Below, one piece after another: positions 42,259-51,179 of a stretch of DNA of 64,000 nt. The notes below the pieces were generated by a model, which had not been told where the DNA came from, ran no database searches, and saw only the letters and a list, made by a program, of their open reading frames with translations. The stretch spans positions 434,001-498,000 of the forward strand of contig FMXS01000003.1 of NCBI GenBank assembly GCA_900104495.1, read 5' to 3'. Each line of letters opens with the position of its first letter. Positions within the stretch are counted from its first letter, which is position 1. The translations under genes and the position numbers were made by a program. This stretch comes from Ruminococcaceae bacterium FB2012. GTDB lineage: Bacteria > Bacillota > Clostridia > Oscillospirales > Ruminococcaceae.

Positions 42259-45200
42259 ATGAAAATAAGCAAGCGTATCCTGGCAGGCGCAAGCGCTGCC
42301 GCAATGCTCTTCGGAATGACGGCAGCCCTGCCGAAGGGTGTGTTCGACACGGGAGCTGTCGTGAGGTCGAGCGCGGAGACCAGCGGTTATTGGGAATATA
42401 CCGTATTGGATGACGGGACGGCCGAGATAACAGGCTATACCGGCGCTGATGCCGAAGTCGCTGTTCCCGGCGAACTGGACGGTCACAAGGTCACAAGCAT
42501 CGGCAAGAAGACATTTTACAACAACAAAAACATATTAAGCGTAACCATCCCGAAGGGTGTTACAAGCATCGGTGAAAGCGCGTTTTACTTATGCAGGAAC
42601 CTTGAAAGCATAACCCTCCCGGAAGGGGTCACAAGCATCGGCAGGTATGCTTTTTACTACTGCAAAAGCATTGAGGATATAGATATACCGGACAGTGTTG
42701 CAAGCATCGACAACAGTGCATTCTATTCCTGCGAAAGCATTAAGAGCATAACTATCCCCGACGGCATTGCAAGCATCGGCGAAAACACATTTTACGGCTG
42801 CAGAAATCTTGAAAGCATAACTGTGCCGGACAGCGTCAGAAGTATCGGCAGCAGTGCTTTTTACAATTGCAGAAGCCTTACGGAAATAAATATCCCGGAT
42901 GGTGTCACAAGCATCGGATATATGGTATTTTACGGCTGCTCCCGCCTTGCAGGCATAACTATCCCGAGCAGCGTAACAAGCATCGGCAACTTTGCATTTT
43001 CCGGCTGCAACTGTCTTGAAAGCATAGTTATCCCGAACAGCGTAACAAGCATCGGCTGCGGTGCATTTTACGGCTGCGGAAGCCTTAAAGATATGACCGT
43101 GCCGGACAGTGTTACAAGCATCGGCGACAGTGCATTTTACTACTGCCGCGGACTTACAAGCCTGGATATCGGAAAAGGTGTTACAAGCATCAGCAGAGAT
43201 ATGTTATCCGGCTGCACAAGCCTTACGAACTTTACCGTCCCGGATAATATTGTAAGCATCGGCGAAAATGCATTTTACGAATGTACGGACCTTGCAGATG
43301 TAACTATCCCGGAAAGTGTTACAAGCATCGGCGGTTTTGCATTTTACGGCTGCACAAGCCTTGCAGAGGTAACTGTCCCGGAAAGCGTTACAAGCATCGG
43401 CGATTTTGCATTTTACGGCTGCACAAGCCTTGCAGAGGTAACTGTCCCGGAAAGCATTGAGAGCATCGGCGGATACGCATTTGATAATACTTCGTGGCTT
43501 GAAGCACTTCAAGAAAAAGATCCGCTGGTCGTCGTAAGCGGGATACTTATTAACGGCAGAGCATATAAGGATGCAGAATTGGTCATCCCGAACGGCGTTA
43601 AAAGCATCGGCGCCAGCGCATTTTATGAATACACAAATCTTACAGGCTTAACTATCCCGGAAAGCGTTGAAAACATCGACGCTTACGCATTTTACGGCTG
43701 CACAGGTCTTACAGATATAACCATCCCGGGCAGCGTTGCGGTCATCGGAACTGCTTCCTTCAGCGGATGCTCCGGCCTTGAAAACGTAACGATCCTCAGC
43801 GGCACTGAGAAGATCGGAGATTATGCGTTCAGCGACTGCACAAACCTTGCATCCGTAACCATCCCTGAAAGCGTTGCAAGCATCGGTTATGAAGCATTTT
43901 ACGATTGCTCAAGCCTTAAAAGCTTAGCTTTCACAGGCAGTGTTTTAAAAATCTCCGAAAATGCATTCTCAGACTGCACAAGCCTTGAAAGTATAACTTT
44001 CAGCGGTAAAACAAACATAGGCCGGCGTGCATTTTCAAGCTGCACAAGTCTGCCGGGCGTTGTTCTGCCGAACGGCACGGACATCGGCTACGGTGCATTT
44101 TCCGGCTGCGAAAGCCTTGCGGATGTAACTATCGCGGAAAGCAATACAAACATCGGCGGAAACGCATTTGCGTATACCCCGTGGCTCAATGCTCAGCAGG
44201 GAAAAGATCCTCTGGTCATTGTAAACGGAATACTTATCAACGGCCAAAAATGGGAAGGCGCATCGGTGACCGTCCCGGACGGTGTTACAAAAATCGGCGA
44301 TAATGCATTTTCCGGATGCAGAAACCTTACAGGCGCAAATATCCCGAAAAGCGTTACAAGCATCGGCGATTACGCATTTTCCGATTGCAAAAACCTTACA
44401 GACGCAAATATCCCGGAAAGCGTTACAAGCATCGGCGATTACGCATTTTCCGACTGCGCCGCTCTTACAGACATAACTATCCCGAACAGCATCACAAGCA
44501 TCGAAACCGGTACATTCCGCAAATGCACGAGCCTTACGAGCGTAACTATCCCGGACGGCGTTACAAGTATCGGCATGAGTGCATTTTCCGGCTGCTCAAG
44601 CCTTACAGACATAACTATCCCGGACAGCGTTACGACGATCAAACAAGAAGCATTCGACAGCTGCAAAAACCTTAAAGAAGTTACCATTCCCAAGAGCGTT
44701 ACCGAGATAGGAACAGAAGCTTTCGGATATTATTACTATTTTGATTCAACCGATTATGAAGACCCGTCCAAAGCAAAAGTTGACGGCTTCAAGATCTTCT
44801 GCTATGAAAGCACCGCCGGAGAACAGTATGCCAAAGATAACAAATTCGACTATGAACTTGTTGAATCTCCTGAGACCTTCACCGGCTCAATCGCCCTCCG
44901 CACCGGTCCTGCCGACGATCTCTCAGATATGACCCTTACGGCTGTGGATGAAGACGGCAAGACCTATGACATCGCTCTCGCTCCCGACGGCAGCTTCGTT
45001 TCTGACATCCCCGCGGGCAAGTACACCGTCACCGCCAAGAAGCCCGGCTTCCCCGCAAGGACAGCGGAGATAGAGATCACCGACGGCAAGCCTGTCGATC
45101 TCGCCCTTGAGATCTACGCCTACGGCGACGGCAACAACGACGGCACCGTCAACATGAAGGACGTCGCGCTGTTCATCAGAAGCATCAACGGCTGGGATGT

Positions 45201-45309
45201 GGACATCGACCTCTCCGTACTTGACCTCAGCCCCGGAGGCGGGATCAATATGAAGGACCTGGCAGTTCTCCAGCGCCTTGTCAACGGCTGGGACATTGAA
45301 CTTGTCTGA
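42259..45309 (+). CDS. BspA-type leucine-rich-repeat protein with C-terminal dockerin
   Basis: A secreted 1016-residue protein. The signal peptide (RILAGASAAAMLFGMTAALPKGVFDTGA) is followed by about 30 LRR_5 repeats of about 23 residues (consensus VTSIGxxAFYGCxxLxxVTIPxS), interrupted twice by the SWL/PWL...KDPLV(V/I)V(S/N)GILING insert seen in this family. Then comes a CnaB/carboxypeptidase-regulatory-like beta domain (about 875-950) and a type I dockerin: first loop GDGNNDGTVNMKDVALFIR is intact, while the second, LDLSPGGGINMKDLAVLQR, lacks some calcium ligands. ATG 42259 follows AAGGAGGAAGACT. The dockerin implies attachment to a cohesin scaffoldin or cell surface. The LRR part probably binds protein or host/plant surface. 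Confidence 0.93.
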   Translation: MKISKRILAGASAAAMLFGMTAALPKGVFDTGAVVRSSAETSGYWEYTVLDDGTAEITGYTGADAEVAVPGELDGHKVTSIGKKTFYNNKNILSVTIPKGVTSIGESAFYLCRNLESITLPEGVTSIGRYAFYYCKSIEDIDIPDSVASIDNSAFYSCESIKSITIPDGIASIGENTFYGCRNLESITVPDSVRSIGSSAFYNCRSLTEINIPDGVTSIGYMVFYGCSRLAGITIPSSVTSIGNFAFSGCNCLESIVIPNSVTSIGCGAFYGCGSLKDMTVPDSVTSIGDSAFYYCRGLTSLDIGKGVTSISRDMLSGCTSLTNFTVPDNIVSIGENAFYECTDLADVTIPESVTSIGGFAFYGCTSLAEVTVPESVTSIGDFAFYGCTSLAEVTVPESIESIGGYAFDNTSWLEALQEKDPLVVVSGILINGRAYKDAELVIPNGVKSIGASAFYEYTNLTGLTIPESVENIDAYAFYGCTGLTDITIPGSVAVIGTASFSGCSGLENVTILSGTEKIGDYAFSDCTNLASVTIPESVASIGYEAFYDCSSLKSLAFTGSVLKISENAFSDCTSLESITFSGKTNIGRRAFSSCTSLPGVVLPNGTDIGYGAFSGCESLADVTIAESNTNIGGNAFAYTPWLNAQQGKDPLVIVNGILINGQKWEGASVTVPDGVTKIGDNAFSGCRNLTGANIPKSVTSIGDYAFSDCKNLTDANIPESVTSIGDYAFSDCAALTDITIPNSITSIETGTFRKCTSLTSVTIPDGVTSIGMSAFSGCSSLTDITIPDSVTTIKQEAFDSCKNLKEVTIPKSVTEIGTEAFGYYYYFDSTDYEDPSKAKVDGFKIFCYESTAGEQYAKDNKFDYELVESPETFTGSIALRTGPADDLSDMTLTAVDEDGKTYDIALAPDGSFVSDIPAGKYTVTAKKPGFPARTAEIEITDGKPVDLALEIYAYGDGNNDGTVNMKDVALFIRSINGWDVDIDLSVLDLSPGGGINMKDLAVLQRLVNGWDIELV

Positions 45310-45328
45310 CTCTGAATACATTAACAAA

Positions 45329-45362
45329 AAAGCGGGCAGCTTCGGCTGTCCGCTTTTGTATT
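45329..45362. terminator. Bidirectional terminator between LRR-dockerin and GH74
   Basis: AGCGGGCAGC TTCG GCTGTCCGCT (45331-45354) with TTTTGTA on one side and AAAAAA on the other serves both convergent genes. Confidence 0.92.
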
Positions 45363-45377
45363 TGTATCTGCCGGGCG

Positions 45378-47675
45378 TTACTGCTTCTTGTCCCCGCGGA
45401 TGATGCCCCGTCCGTTGGTGGAGATGTAACAGCGTCCGAAGAGCTTCGGGTCGCCTTCGATCCTCGGATTCACGTTGCCCCACTTCTCGTTGTCGGTGTT
45501 GATGCGCTTCCAGGTCTCGCCTCTGTCCTGGGACATATAGATGCCCAGGCCTTCGTTGTTTGCCTCACCGATGATGTAAAGCGTGTCGGGGTCGCCTTCC
45601 TTCTCGGGAGCGCCGGTGCCTACTGCGCGGCAGAGCTGCACGTCGCCCTTGACCCGCTCGATCTTGCCGTCGGCAGCGTTCAGAGTGTATACTCCGCCGC
45701 CTGCCAGGTAGAGCCTTCCTTCCTCGTTGTGCGCCGCTTTAAAGGTCACGTTGGGAACAAGGAAGTCCGCCAGCTTGGAGAAGGTCCTGGCTCCGTCGGT
45801 GCTCATGTAGAAGGCTCCGTCACGGCAGCCGTAGAATTTGTCGGGGTTCACCTTGTCGCTCTCGATGGAGGAGCCCATAGGCAGGCCGTCGCACTTGGTC
45901 CAGGTCTTGCCCCAGTCGGTGGTGAAGTAGGGATCGCTGCCGGGAGTGCCGCTCTGCCAGAGCAGAGTTTTTCCGTCGCAGGAGAGCTTCACCTGTCCTC
46001 CGCTGGCGCTGCCGGTGCCCTCGGGCAGAGAGGCCACGCCCTTCCAGGTATCGCCGGCGTCCGTGGAGTAAAGCACCGTTCTGCGGTCCTTGTCGGTGGC
46101 TCTTACGACATAGTGATAGTCGTTTGCGGCGCAGTCGATGCTTGTGGCGGTGAAGTCTCCGAAATGCTTCTTGGGGGCCTTTGTGACGTCGTCATGGCGG
46201 AAGCCGTAGATGTCCCCCATATTGGAATAAAGCTCGGGAGTGCTGTCGTCCAGCTTCTTGGGAGAAACGAAGTCAAAGATAGCCGTTTCCTCGATGCCCA
46301 TTGCCCGCGGACGCACCTTGACGGGCTCCGAGCCCAGCTTGGTGAGGTTGTCGGTGCCGTATATCGTGGCGCCGGTGCCGTACATTATCTCATCCGGGTT
46401 GAAAGGATTTACAGCCACGCCGGTCATCCACCAGCCCAGCTTGGGAGTGCCGTGCCAGTCAAGCCACTGGCATTCCGAGATGTCCATTTCGTAGTTCTTT
46501 TCCTGGGAGTCGATGTCCCAGAAGGCCTTCCAGCTCTCACCGCCGTCATTGGTGACGAAGATGTTATCCTCGGGAGCCCAGAGGTCAAGGGTTGTGACCA
46601 CGATGTTCTTCGGGTCCTTGGGATTTACCGAAAGCCCGCTGTAACCGCAGCCGAATTTGGTGGTGGGAGTTATCTCCTTCCACTCGTTCTTGGCGATGTC
46701 GTACTTCTGGATAGCTCCCGCAGTGGCTCCGTTGGGGCCTACGCCTTGGGTCCAGGAGGTATAGAGGAAGCCGTCGGAGGACACCTCGCCGTGTACCGGA
46801 CGCAGCTTGGAATTGTTTCCGGTCTTAGCGGAAACGGGGTTCTCCACTTCCGTCCAGGTCTTGCCTGCGTCGTCCGAGCGGATTATCATATTCCCGCTGC
46901 TGCGCGCCGCACCCACGAAAATGGTCTTGGTGGGCTCTCCCGCGGAGGAGGAGCTTTTGTCAAAGGCGGTGAAGGTCAGCCCTATGGCGTTGCCTTCCTC
47001 CACATAGCCGCCGTCGGTGGGGAAGGACTCCACCTTGTTCCAGCTTTTGCCGTAGTCCTCGGAGCGGTAAAGCCCGGCGCTCCGGGAACCGAAGTAGATT
47101 ATCCTGTTGTCGTTGGGGTCAACGGCCAATCTTTCACCGGCACCCCGGCCCATTTCGTTGCCTCCGCAGCCGAAGGGCATATCCACCCGGGTATAGGTCT
47201 CGCCGTAGTCATCCGAAGCCAGGAGCGCGCCCTTGCTGGATGAATAGGTCCCCGCCGCCACATACAGCCTGTTGGGCTCCACGGGGTCGGTGGCGATGCT
47301 CTCGATGCCGATAAGGTTCCAGTCGTCGCCGCCGAACATATCCGAGATGCACTCCCAGCGCTCGGAACCCTTTTTGAGCCTGTAAGCGCCGCCTATATCG
47401 GTGCGGCAGTAGGCCAGGCCTTCCTCGGTGGGATTGTAGATGATGTTGGGGACGAAGCCTCCGCCCTGGATCTCCACACCGACCCAGGTCCAGCCGGTAT
47501 CGGTGTTATTGACGGGAGCGGGCGTATCGGAGCCGCTTTCCGCAGCGGAGCCGGACTCCGAGGCGGCGGAAGAAGCGCTCCCCTTGGACGAGCTGTCCCC
47601 GTCCGAGCAGCCGGCGAAGGCAAAGAGCGTCAGAGCAAGGGCTGCCGCCAGGGATAAGGGTCTTTGCAGTTTCAT
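45378..47675 (-). CDS. GH74 xyloglucanase-like lipoprotein
   Basis: GH74 enzymes cut xyloglucan with two seven-bladed propellers. This 765-residue protein has a lipobox (FAFAGCSDG), a Ser/Ala/Asp-rich linker, then GH74 repeats: TWVGVEIQGGGFVPNIIYNP, LAYCRTDIGGAYRL, IATDPVEPNRLYVAAGTY, repeated Asp-box-like SxDxGxTW turns (SDDYGETYTR, SEDYGKSWNK, SDDAGKTWTE, STDAGDTWKG, SQDRGETWKR). Catalytic aspartates were not pinned down by eye. ATG 47675 follows GGAGGTATTAT. It is cell-anchored by lipid rather than through a dockerin, unlike many ruminococcal glycanases. Endo versus exo action cannot be decided. Confidence 0.92.
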   Translation of the reverse strand: MKLQRPLSLAAALALTLFAFAGCSDGDSSSKGSASSAASESGSAAESGSDTPAPVNNTDTGWTWVGVEIQGGGFVPNIIYNPTEEGLAYCRTDIGGAYRLKKGSERWECISDMFGGDDWNLIGIESIATDPVEPNRLYVAAGTYSSSKGALLASDDYGETYTRVDMPFGCGGNEMGRGAGERLAVDPNDNRIIYFGSRSAGLYRSEDYGKSWNKVESFPTDGGYVEEGNAIGLTFTAFDKSSSSAGEPTKTIFVGAARSSGNMIIRSDDAGKTWTEVENPVSAKTGNNSKLRPVHGEVSSDGFLYTSWTQGVGPNGATAGAIQKYDIAKNEWKEITPTTKFGCGYSGLSVNPKDPKNIVVTTLDLWAPEDNIFVTNDGGESWKAFWDIDSQEKNYEMDISECQWLDWHGTPKLGWWMTGVAVNPFNPDEIMYGTGATIYGTDNLTKLGSEPVKVRPRAMGIEETAIFDFVSPKKLDDSTPELYSNMGDIYGFRHDDVTKAPKKHFGDFTATSIDCAANDYHYVVRATDKDRRTVLYSTDAGDTWKGVASLPEGTGSASGGQVKLSCDGKTLLWQSGTPGSDPYFTTDWGKTWTKCDGLPMGSSIESDKVNPDKFYGCRDGAFYMSTDGARTFSKLADFLVPNVTFKAAHNEEGRLYLAGGGVYTLNAADGKIERVKGDVQLCRAVGTGAPEKEGDPDTLYIIGEANNEGLGIYMSQDRGETWKRINTDNEKWGNVNPRIEGDPKLFGRCYISTNGRGIIRGDKKQ

Positions 47676-47717
47676 ATAATACCTCCTATCATATCTCACG
47701 AACACTGTTGCACCTTT

Positions 47718-47746
47718 ATTATATCACTCGGGAGCGCGGAAATCAA
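47718..47746 (-). promoter_or_regulatory. Promoter of the GH74 gene
   Basis: On the minus strand TTGATT, 17 bases, TATAAT; leader about 40 bases. Confidence 0.85.
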
Positions 47747-47823
47747 TCATAATAAACTAACGCGGCAGGGCAATATTAAACGGGCTGCGGGGCTTGTTCG
47801 GTCATCAATTCTGTAAAAACCAC

Positions 47824-47852
47824 TTGATTTATTCCGAACACTGTGGTATACT
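47824..47852 (+). promoter_or_regulatory. Promoter of the YfhO gene
   Basis: TTGATT, 17 bases, TATACT; divergent from the GH74 promoter. Confidence 0.82.
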
Positions 47853-47889
47853 GTTAACGTATATGACCAAATTACAAGGGGATCGTGAA

Positions 47890-50346
47890 ATGAAAGAAAA
47901 ACCCGGATTTATAAAACGCTCCGCCGAAAAGGCAGGAAAGGAGCTTTATCTCAAGCTGTTTATCGTGGCCTTCGCCGCTATGATGCTCAGCTTTATCCCG
48001 TCGATGATCGTCAACAAGGGCATCTTCCTGTATTACGGCGACTTCAACTCTCAGCAGATGATGTTCTATCAGCACGCCAACGAAGTGGTCCGCGACACCG
48101 GCATCGGCTGGGACTGGGGCACCGACCTGGGCTCGAACTTCATCGGGTCCTATTCCTTCTATCTGCTGGGAAGCCCCTTCTTCTGGCTGACCACCGTCTT
48201 CCCGATGAATGCCATAGCCTACCTTATGCCCTGGATGCTGGCGCTGAAGACAGCCGTGGCAGCCGTATGCGCCTACGCTTTCATCCGGCGCTTCGTGAAC
48301 AACAAGAGCGCCGCCTTTATCGGCGCTATGCTCTATGCCTTCTCGGGATTCCAGACATACAACGTATTCTTCAACCACTTCCACGACGCCACCGCCTTCT
48401 TCCCGCTGCTGCTGCTCTCCTTCGAGCTGCTGACCCAGGACAATAAAAAAGGCGCTTTCGCTATAATGGTGGCGGTCTGCGCTACGATAAGCTATTTCTT
48501 CTTCGTCTGCGAGGTCGTGTTCACTATCATCTATTTCTTCATAAGGATGAGCGACAAGAACTTCAAGATGAACTTCAAGATCTTCGGACTGCTGGCCTTT
48601 GAAGCCGTACTGGGCTTCGCCATGTCGCTGTTCATACTCCTTCCCTCGGTCATGGACGTTATCGAAAACCCGCGTATCTCCAGCTACCTTTGGGGTCTTG
48701 ATCTGGTGGCTTACAGCGACCACCTGCGCATCCCGAGGATCTTCCAGGCCTTCTTCATGCTCTCGGATATGCCCGCAAGAATAAACATCCTCAACGCCGA
48801 CAAGGGACGCTGGGCGTCGCTGGCAGGATATCTGCCCATGTTCTCGATGTGCGGAGTCATCGCCTTTATGCGCACCCGCAAAAAGACCTGGCAGGGCAGG
48901 ATGATATTGGTCTGCATGGTCATGGCCTGCGTGCCTTTCCTCAACTCGACCTTCATACTTTTCAACAGCAGTTATTACGCCCGCTGGTTCTATATGCCCA
49001 TACTGATAATGTGCCTTATGACCGCACAGGTCATCGACAGGGACAAGAACGAGCTGCGCTTCGGCTTCGTGCCAACGGCGATAGTCTCCATGATATTCGT
49101 GGGGATAGGTCTGCTCCCGAAGCAGAAGGACGGCAAGACCGTCTACGGGCAGGTGCCGAAATATCCCGAGCTGTATTACATCCAGGCGATAGTTACTATC
49201 GTGATGACGATAATGCTCTTTGTTGCGGTGTATAAGATCGCTGTTGACCGCAGGAAACGGCATTTCGCCCTCTGCGTAATGACCTCCGCCGCCTGCGCTG
49301 TATGTATGATGAGTTCCGTCATCTACGGTGCGGTGCAGGGCGACGACAACACCGACTATATCGAACGTGCCATAAACGGCCGTGAGAAGGTGGACCTCTC
49401 GGGCTACGACGGGGACACCTCCGGGCTGGAAAACACCTTCTACCGGATAGACACCTCCGAAAGCGTGGACAACTGGTGTATGTACTGGGGCCTCAGCTCC
49501 ATGCGGACCTTCCACAGCGTGGTGCCTACCTCTATCATGGATTTCTACACCTCCATAGGTCAGACCCGAGATGTGGCCTCCCGAATGGAGACCAAGCTCT
49601 ACGCGCTGAGAGGACTGCTCTCGGTCAAGTATTATTTCAAGGAATACTCCGACAAGGAGCTTAAAGGCGAGTCAGAGCCTCACGCTTCCGAGGTCATTTC
49701 CGATATGCCCGAGTTTGAATATGTGGGTGACCAGAACAAGTTCTACGTCTACAAGAACAAGAACTTCGTGCCTATGGGCTTCGCCTACGACACCTACGTC
49801 ACGGACGAGGACGTCAAGAAGCTGGGCGAGACCGAAAAGCCCGTCATGCTGATGAATTCCATGGTGATGACGGATAAACAGGCGGCAAAGTACGGCAATC
49901 TTATTACCAAGTTCGATACGAAGTCGGCAACGGTATCAAGGGTCATGTATAACAAGGCCTGCGAGGAAAAGCGGGCTCACAGCTGTTATTCCTTCAATTA
50001 CGATTCCCAGGGCTTTGAAGCCAAGATCAAGCTGGATGCTCCGAGGCTGGTGTTCTTCTCGGTGCCCTTTGAGAACGGCTGGAGCGCCGAGGTCAACGGC
50101 AATGCGGCGGACATCGAAAAGGTAAGCTACGGCTTTATGGCGGTGGCCGTTCCTGCTGGGGACAGCACCATAACCTTCAAGTTCAAGGCTCAGGGCCTCA
50201 CCCTCGGACGGGTGGCATCGGCGGGAGCCGCCGCAGTGCTGATCATCTATTGGGTAGTGGACTACGAGCGCCGCAAAAAGCGGGGCGAGGACCCGAAGAT
50301 CCCTATCGTGTCAAGGTTCATCGGCAAAAAGAAGAGCGAAAACTAA
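47890..50346 (+). CDS. YfhO family polytopic membrane protein (GT-C-like)
   Basis: An 818-residue membrane protein with about twelve to fourteen helices, the pattern of lipid-dependent (GT-C) glycosyltransferases. YfhO family members add sugars from undecaprenyl-phosphate carriers to teichoic acids or other surface polymers. Family marks are ILYYGDFNSQQMMFYQH near the first loop (conserved acidic D-F-N), FIGSYSFYLLGSPFFWL, LYAFSGFQTYNVFFNHFHD, a long extracytoplasmic domain from about 520, and the late conserved VFFSVPFENGWSAEVNGN. ATG 47890 follows AAGGGGATCGTGAA. The sugar and target are not known, and no partner glycosyltransferase (CsbB type) is adjacent. Confidence 0.88.
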   Translation: MKEKPGFIKRSAEKAGKELYLKLFIVAFAAMMLSFIPSMIVNKGIFLYYGDFNSQQMMFYQHANEVVRDTGIGWDWGTDLGSNFIGSYSFYLLGSPFFWLTTVFPMNAIAYLMPWMLALKTAVAAVCAYAFIRRFVNNKSAAFIGAMLYAFSGFQTYNVFFNHFHDATAFFPLLLLSFELLTQDNKKGAFAIMVAVCATISYFFFVCEVVFTIIYFFIRMSDKNFKMNFKIFGLLAFEAVLGFAMSLFILLPSVMDVIENPRISSYLWGLDLVAYSDHLRIPRIFQAFFMLSDMPARINILNADKGRWASLAGYLPMFSMCGVIAFMRTRKKTWQGRMILVCMVMACVPFLNSTFILFNSSYYARWFYMPILIMCLMTAQVIDRDKNELRFGFVPTAIVSMIFVGIGLLPKQKDGKTVYGQVPKYPELYYIQAIVTIVMTIMLFVAVYKIAVDRRKRHFALCVMTSAACAVCMMSSVIYGAVQGDDNTDYIERAINGREKVDLSGYDGDTSGLENTFYRIDTSESVDNWCMYWGLSSMRTFHSVVPTSIMDFYTSIGQTRDVASRMETKLYALRGLLSVKYYFKEYSDKELKGESEPHASEVISDMPEFEYVGDQNKFYVYKNKNFVPMGFAYDTYVTDEDVKKLGETEKPVMLMNSMVMTDKQAAKYGNLITKFDTKSATVSRVMYNKACEEKRAHSCYSFNYDSQGFEAKIKLDAPRLVFFSVPFENGWSAEVNGNAADIEKVSYGFMAVAVPAGDSTITFKFKAQGLTLGRVASAGAAAVLIIYWVVDYERRKKRGEDPKIPIVSRFIGKKKSEN

Positions 50347-50388
50347 GCGACTATTAAGCGAAAACTAAGCCAAACCTTCCCCCCGAGG

Positions 50389-50428
50389 TTCGCGGGGGTA
50401 TGGGGGCTGTGCCCCCATTTGGAATCAG
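50389..50428 (+). terminator. Hairpin after the YfhO gene, also a short dispersed repeat
   Basis: ATGGGGGCTGTGCCCCCATTTGG forms a 7-8 bp stem followed by a short T run; nearly the same hairpin with GGA in the loop occurs at 37265-37290. Upstream, AAGCGAAAACTAAGC is directly repeated at the end of the gene. Confidence 0.55.
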
Positions 50429-50448
50429 ATCAAGACAGGAGAATAATT

Positions 50449-50985
50449 ATGCATCTTGAAGAAAAGACCTTATCGAGCGAGCAGAAGTTCGACGGCATCG
50501 TGGTCAAGCTGTTTGTGGATCAGGTGGAGCTGGAGGACGGCAGGAACGCCGTCCGGGAGCTGATAAAGCATCCCGGCGGGGTGTGCGTCGTGCCCGTGAA
50601 CGACAAGGGCGAGATCTATATGGTGAAGCAGTTCCGCTATCCCTTCTCCGAGGTGCTGACGGAGATACCCGCCGGCAAGCTGGAATACGGCGAGGACCAC
50701 CGCACCTGCGGCCTCCGGGAACTGAAAGAGGAGATCGGCGCGGTGCCGGGAAGGTTCGACTATCTCGGATGCCTTTATCCCACCGTGGCCTACGACACGG
50801 AGATCATCCATATGTATCTGGCCCGTGACCTGAGCTTCGGGGACCGTCATCTTGATCAGGACGAGTTCATCGACGTGGTGAAGATCCCCTTTGAGGAGGC
50901 TCTCCGGGGCGTCTACGAGGGCAGATACCCCGACGCAAAGACTCAGCTGGCGATACTCAAAGCGGCGAAGCTCATCAACGGATAA
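50449..50985 (+). CDS. NUDIX hydrolase, ADP-ribose pyrophosphatase type
   Basis: Hydrolyses nucleoside diphosphates linked to another group, probably ADP-ribose to AMP and ribose-5-phosphate. The 178-residue protein has a complete Nudix box, GKLEYGEDHRTCGLRELKEEIG (about residues 76-98), preceded by PVNDKGEIYMVKQFRYPF and followed by YPTVAYDTEIIHMYLARDL, as in NudF/YqkG. ATG 50449 follows AGGAGAATAATT. It is alone between two terminator hairpins. Confidence 0.9.
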   Translation: MHLEEKTLSSEQKFDGIVVKLFVDQVELEDGRNAVRELIKHPGGVCVVPVNDKGEIYMVKQFRYPFSEVLTEIPAGKLEYGEDHRTCGLRELKEEIGAVPGRFDYLGCLYPTVAYDTEIIHMYLARDLSFGDRHLDQDEFIDVVKIPFEEALRGVYEGRYPDAKTQLAILKAAKLING

Positions 50986-50999
50986 CCAAGAATGATACC

Positions 51000-51040
51000 G
51001 CGCCTGTGCGAAAAACTCACGGGCGCAGTTTTTCTTTTTC
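51000..51040 (+). terminator. Intrinsic terminator after the NUDIX gene
   Basis: GCGCCTGTG and CACGGGCGC pair around CGAAAAACT and run into AGTTTTTCTTTTTC. Confidence 0.85.
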
Positions 51041-51076
51041 GGCCCCGGACTGCCGAAAATTTTTCCTTCCCCCCCC

Positions 51077-51105
51077 TTTACAATCGTCATATTATGTGAT
51101 ACAAT
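51077..51105 (+). promoter_or_regulatory. Promoter of the acyl-CoA synthetase gene
   Basis: TTTACA, 17 bases, TACAAT, about 75 bases before the ATG. Confidence 0.78.
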
Positions 51106-51179
51106 AATATATGTGTTCAGCGCTTTTAAGTATTTATGCTTTTATCCGCTAAATCATATAAACCGAAAGGACGATAAAA

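Noticed and set aside
47872..49515. A 547-codon minus-strand frame opposite the YfhO gene
   Set aside because: His/Glu-rich antisense shadow of a membrane protein; the plus strand has a promoter, ribosome site and family motifs.
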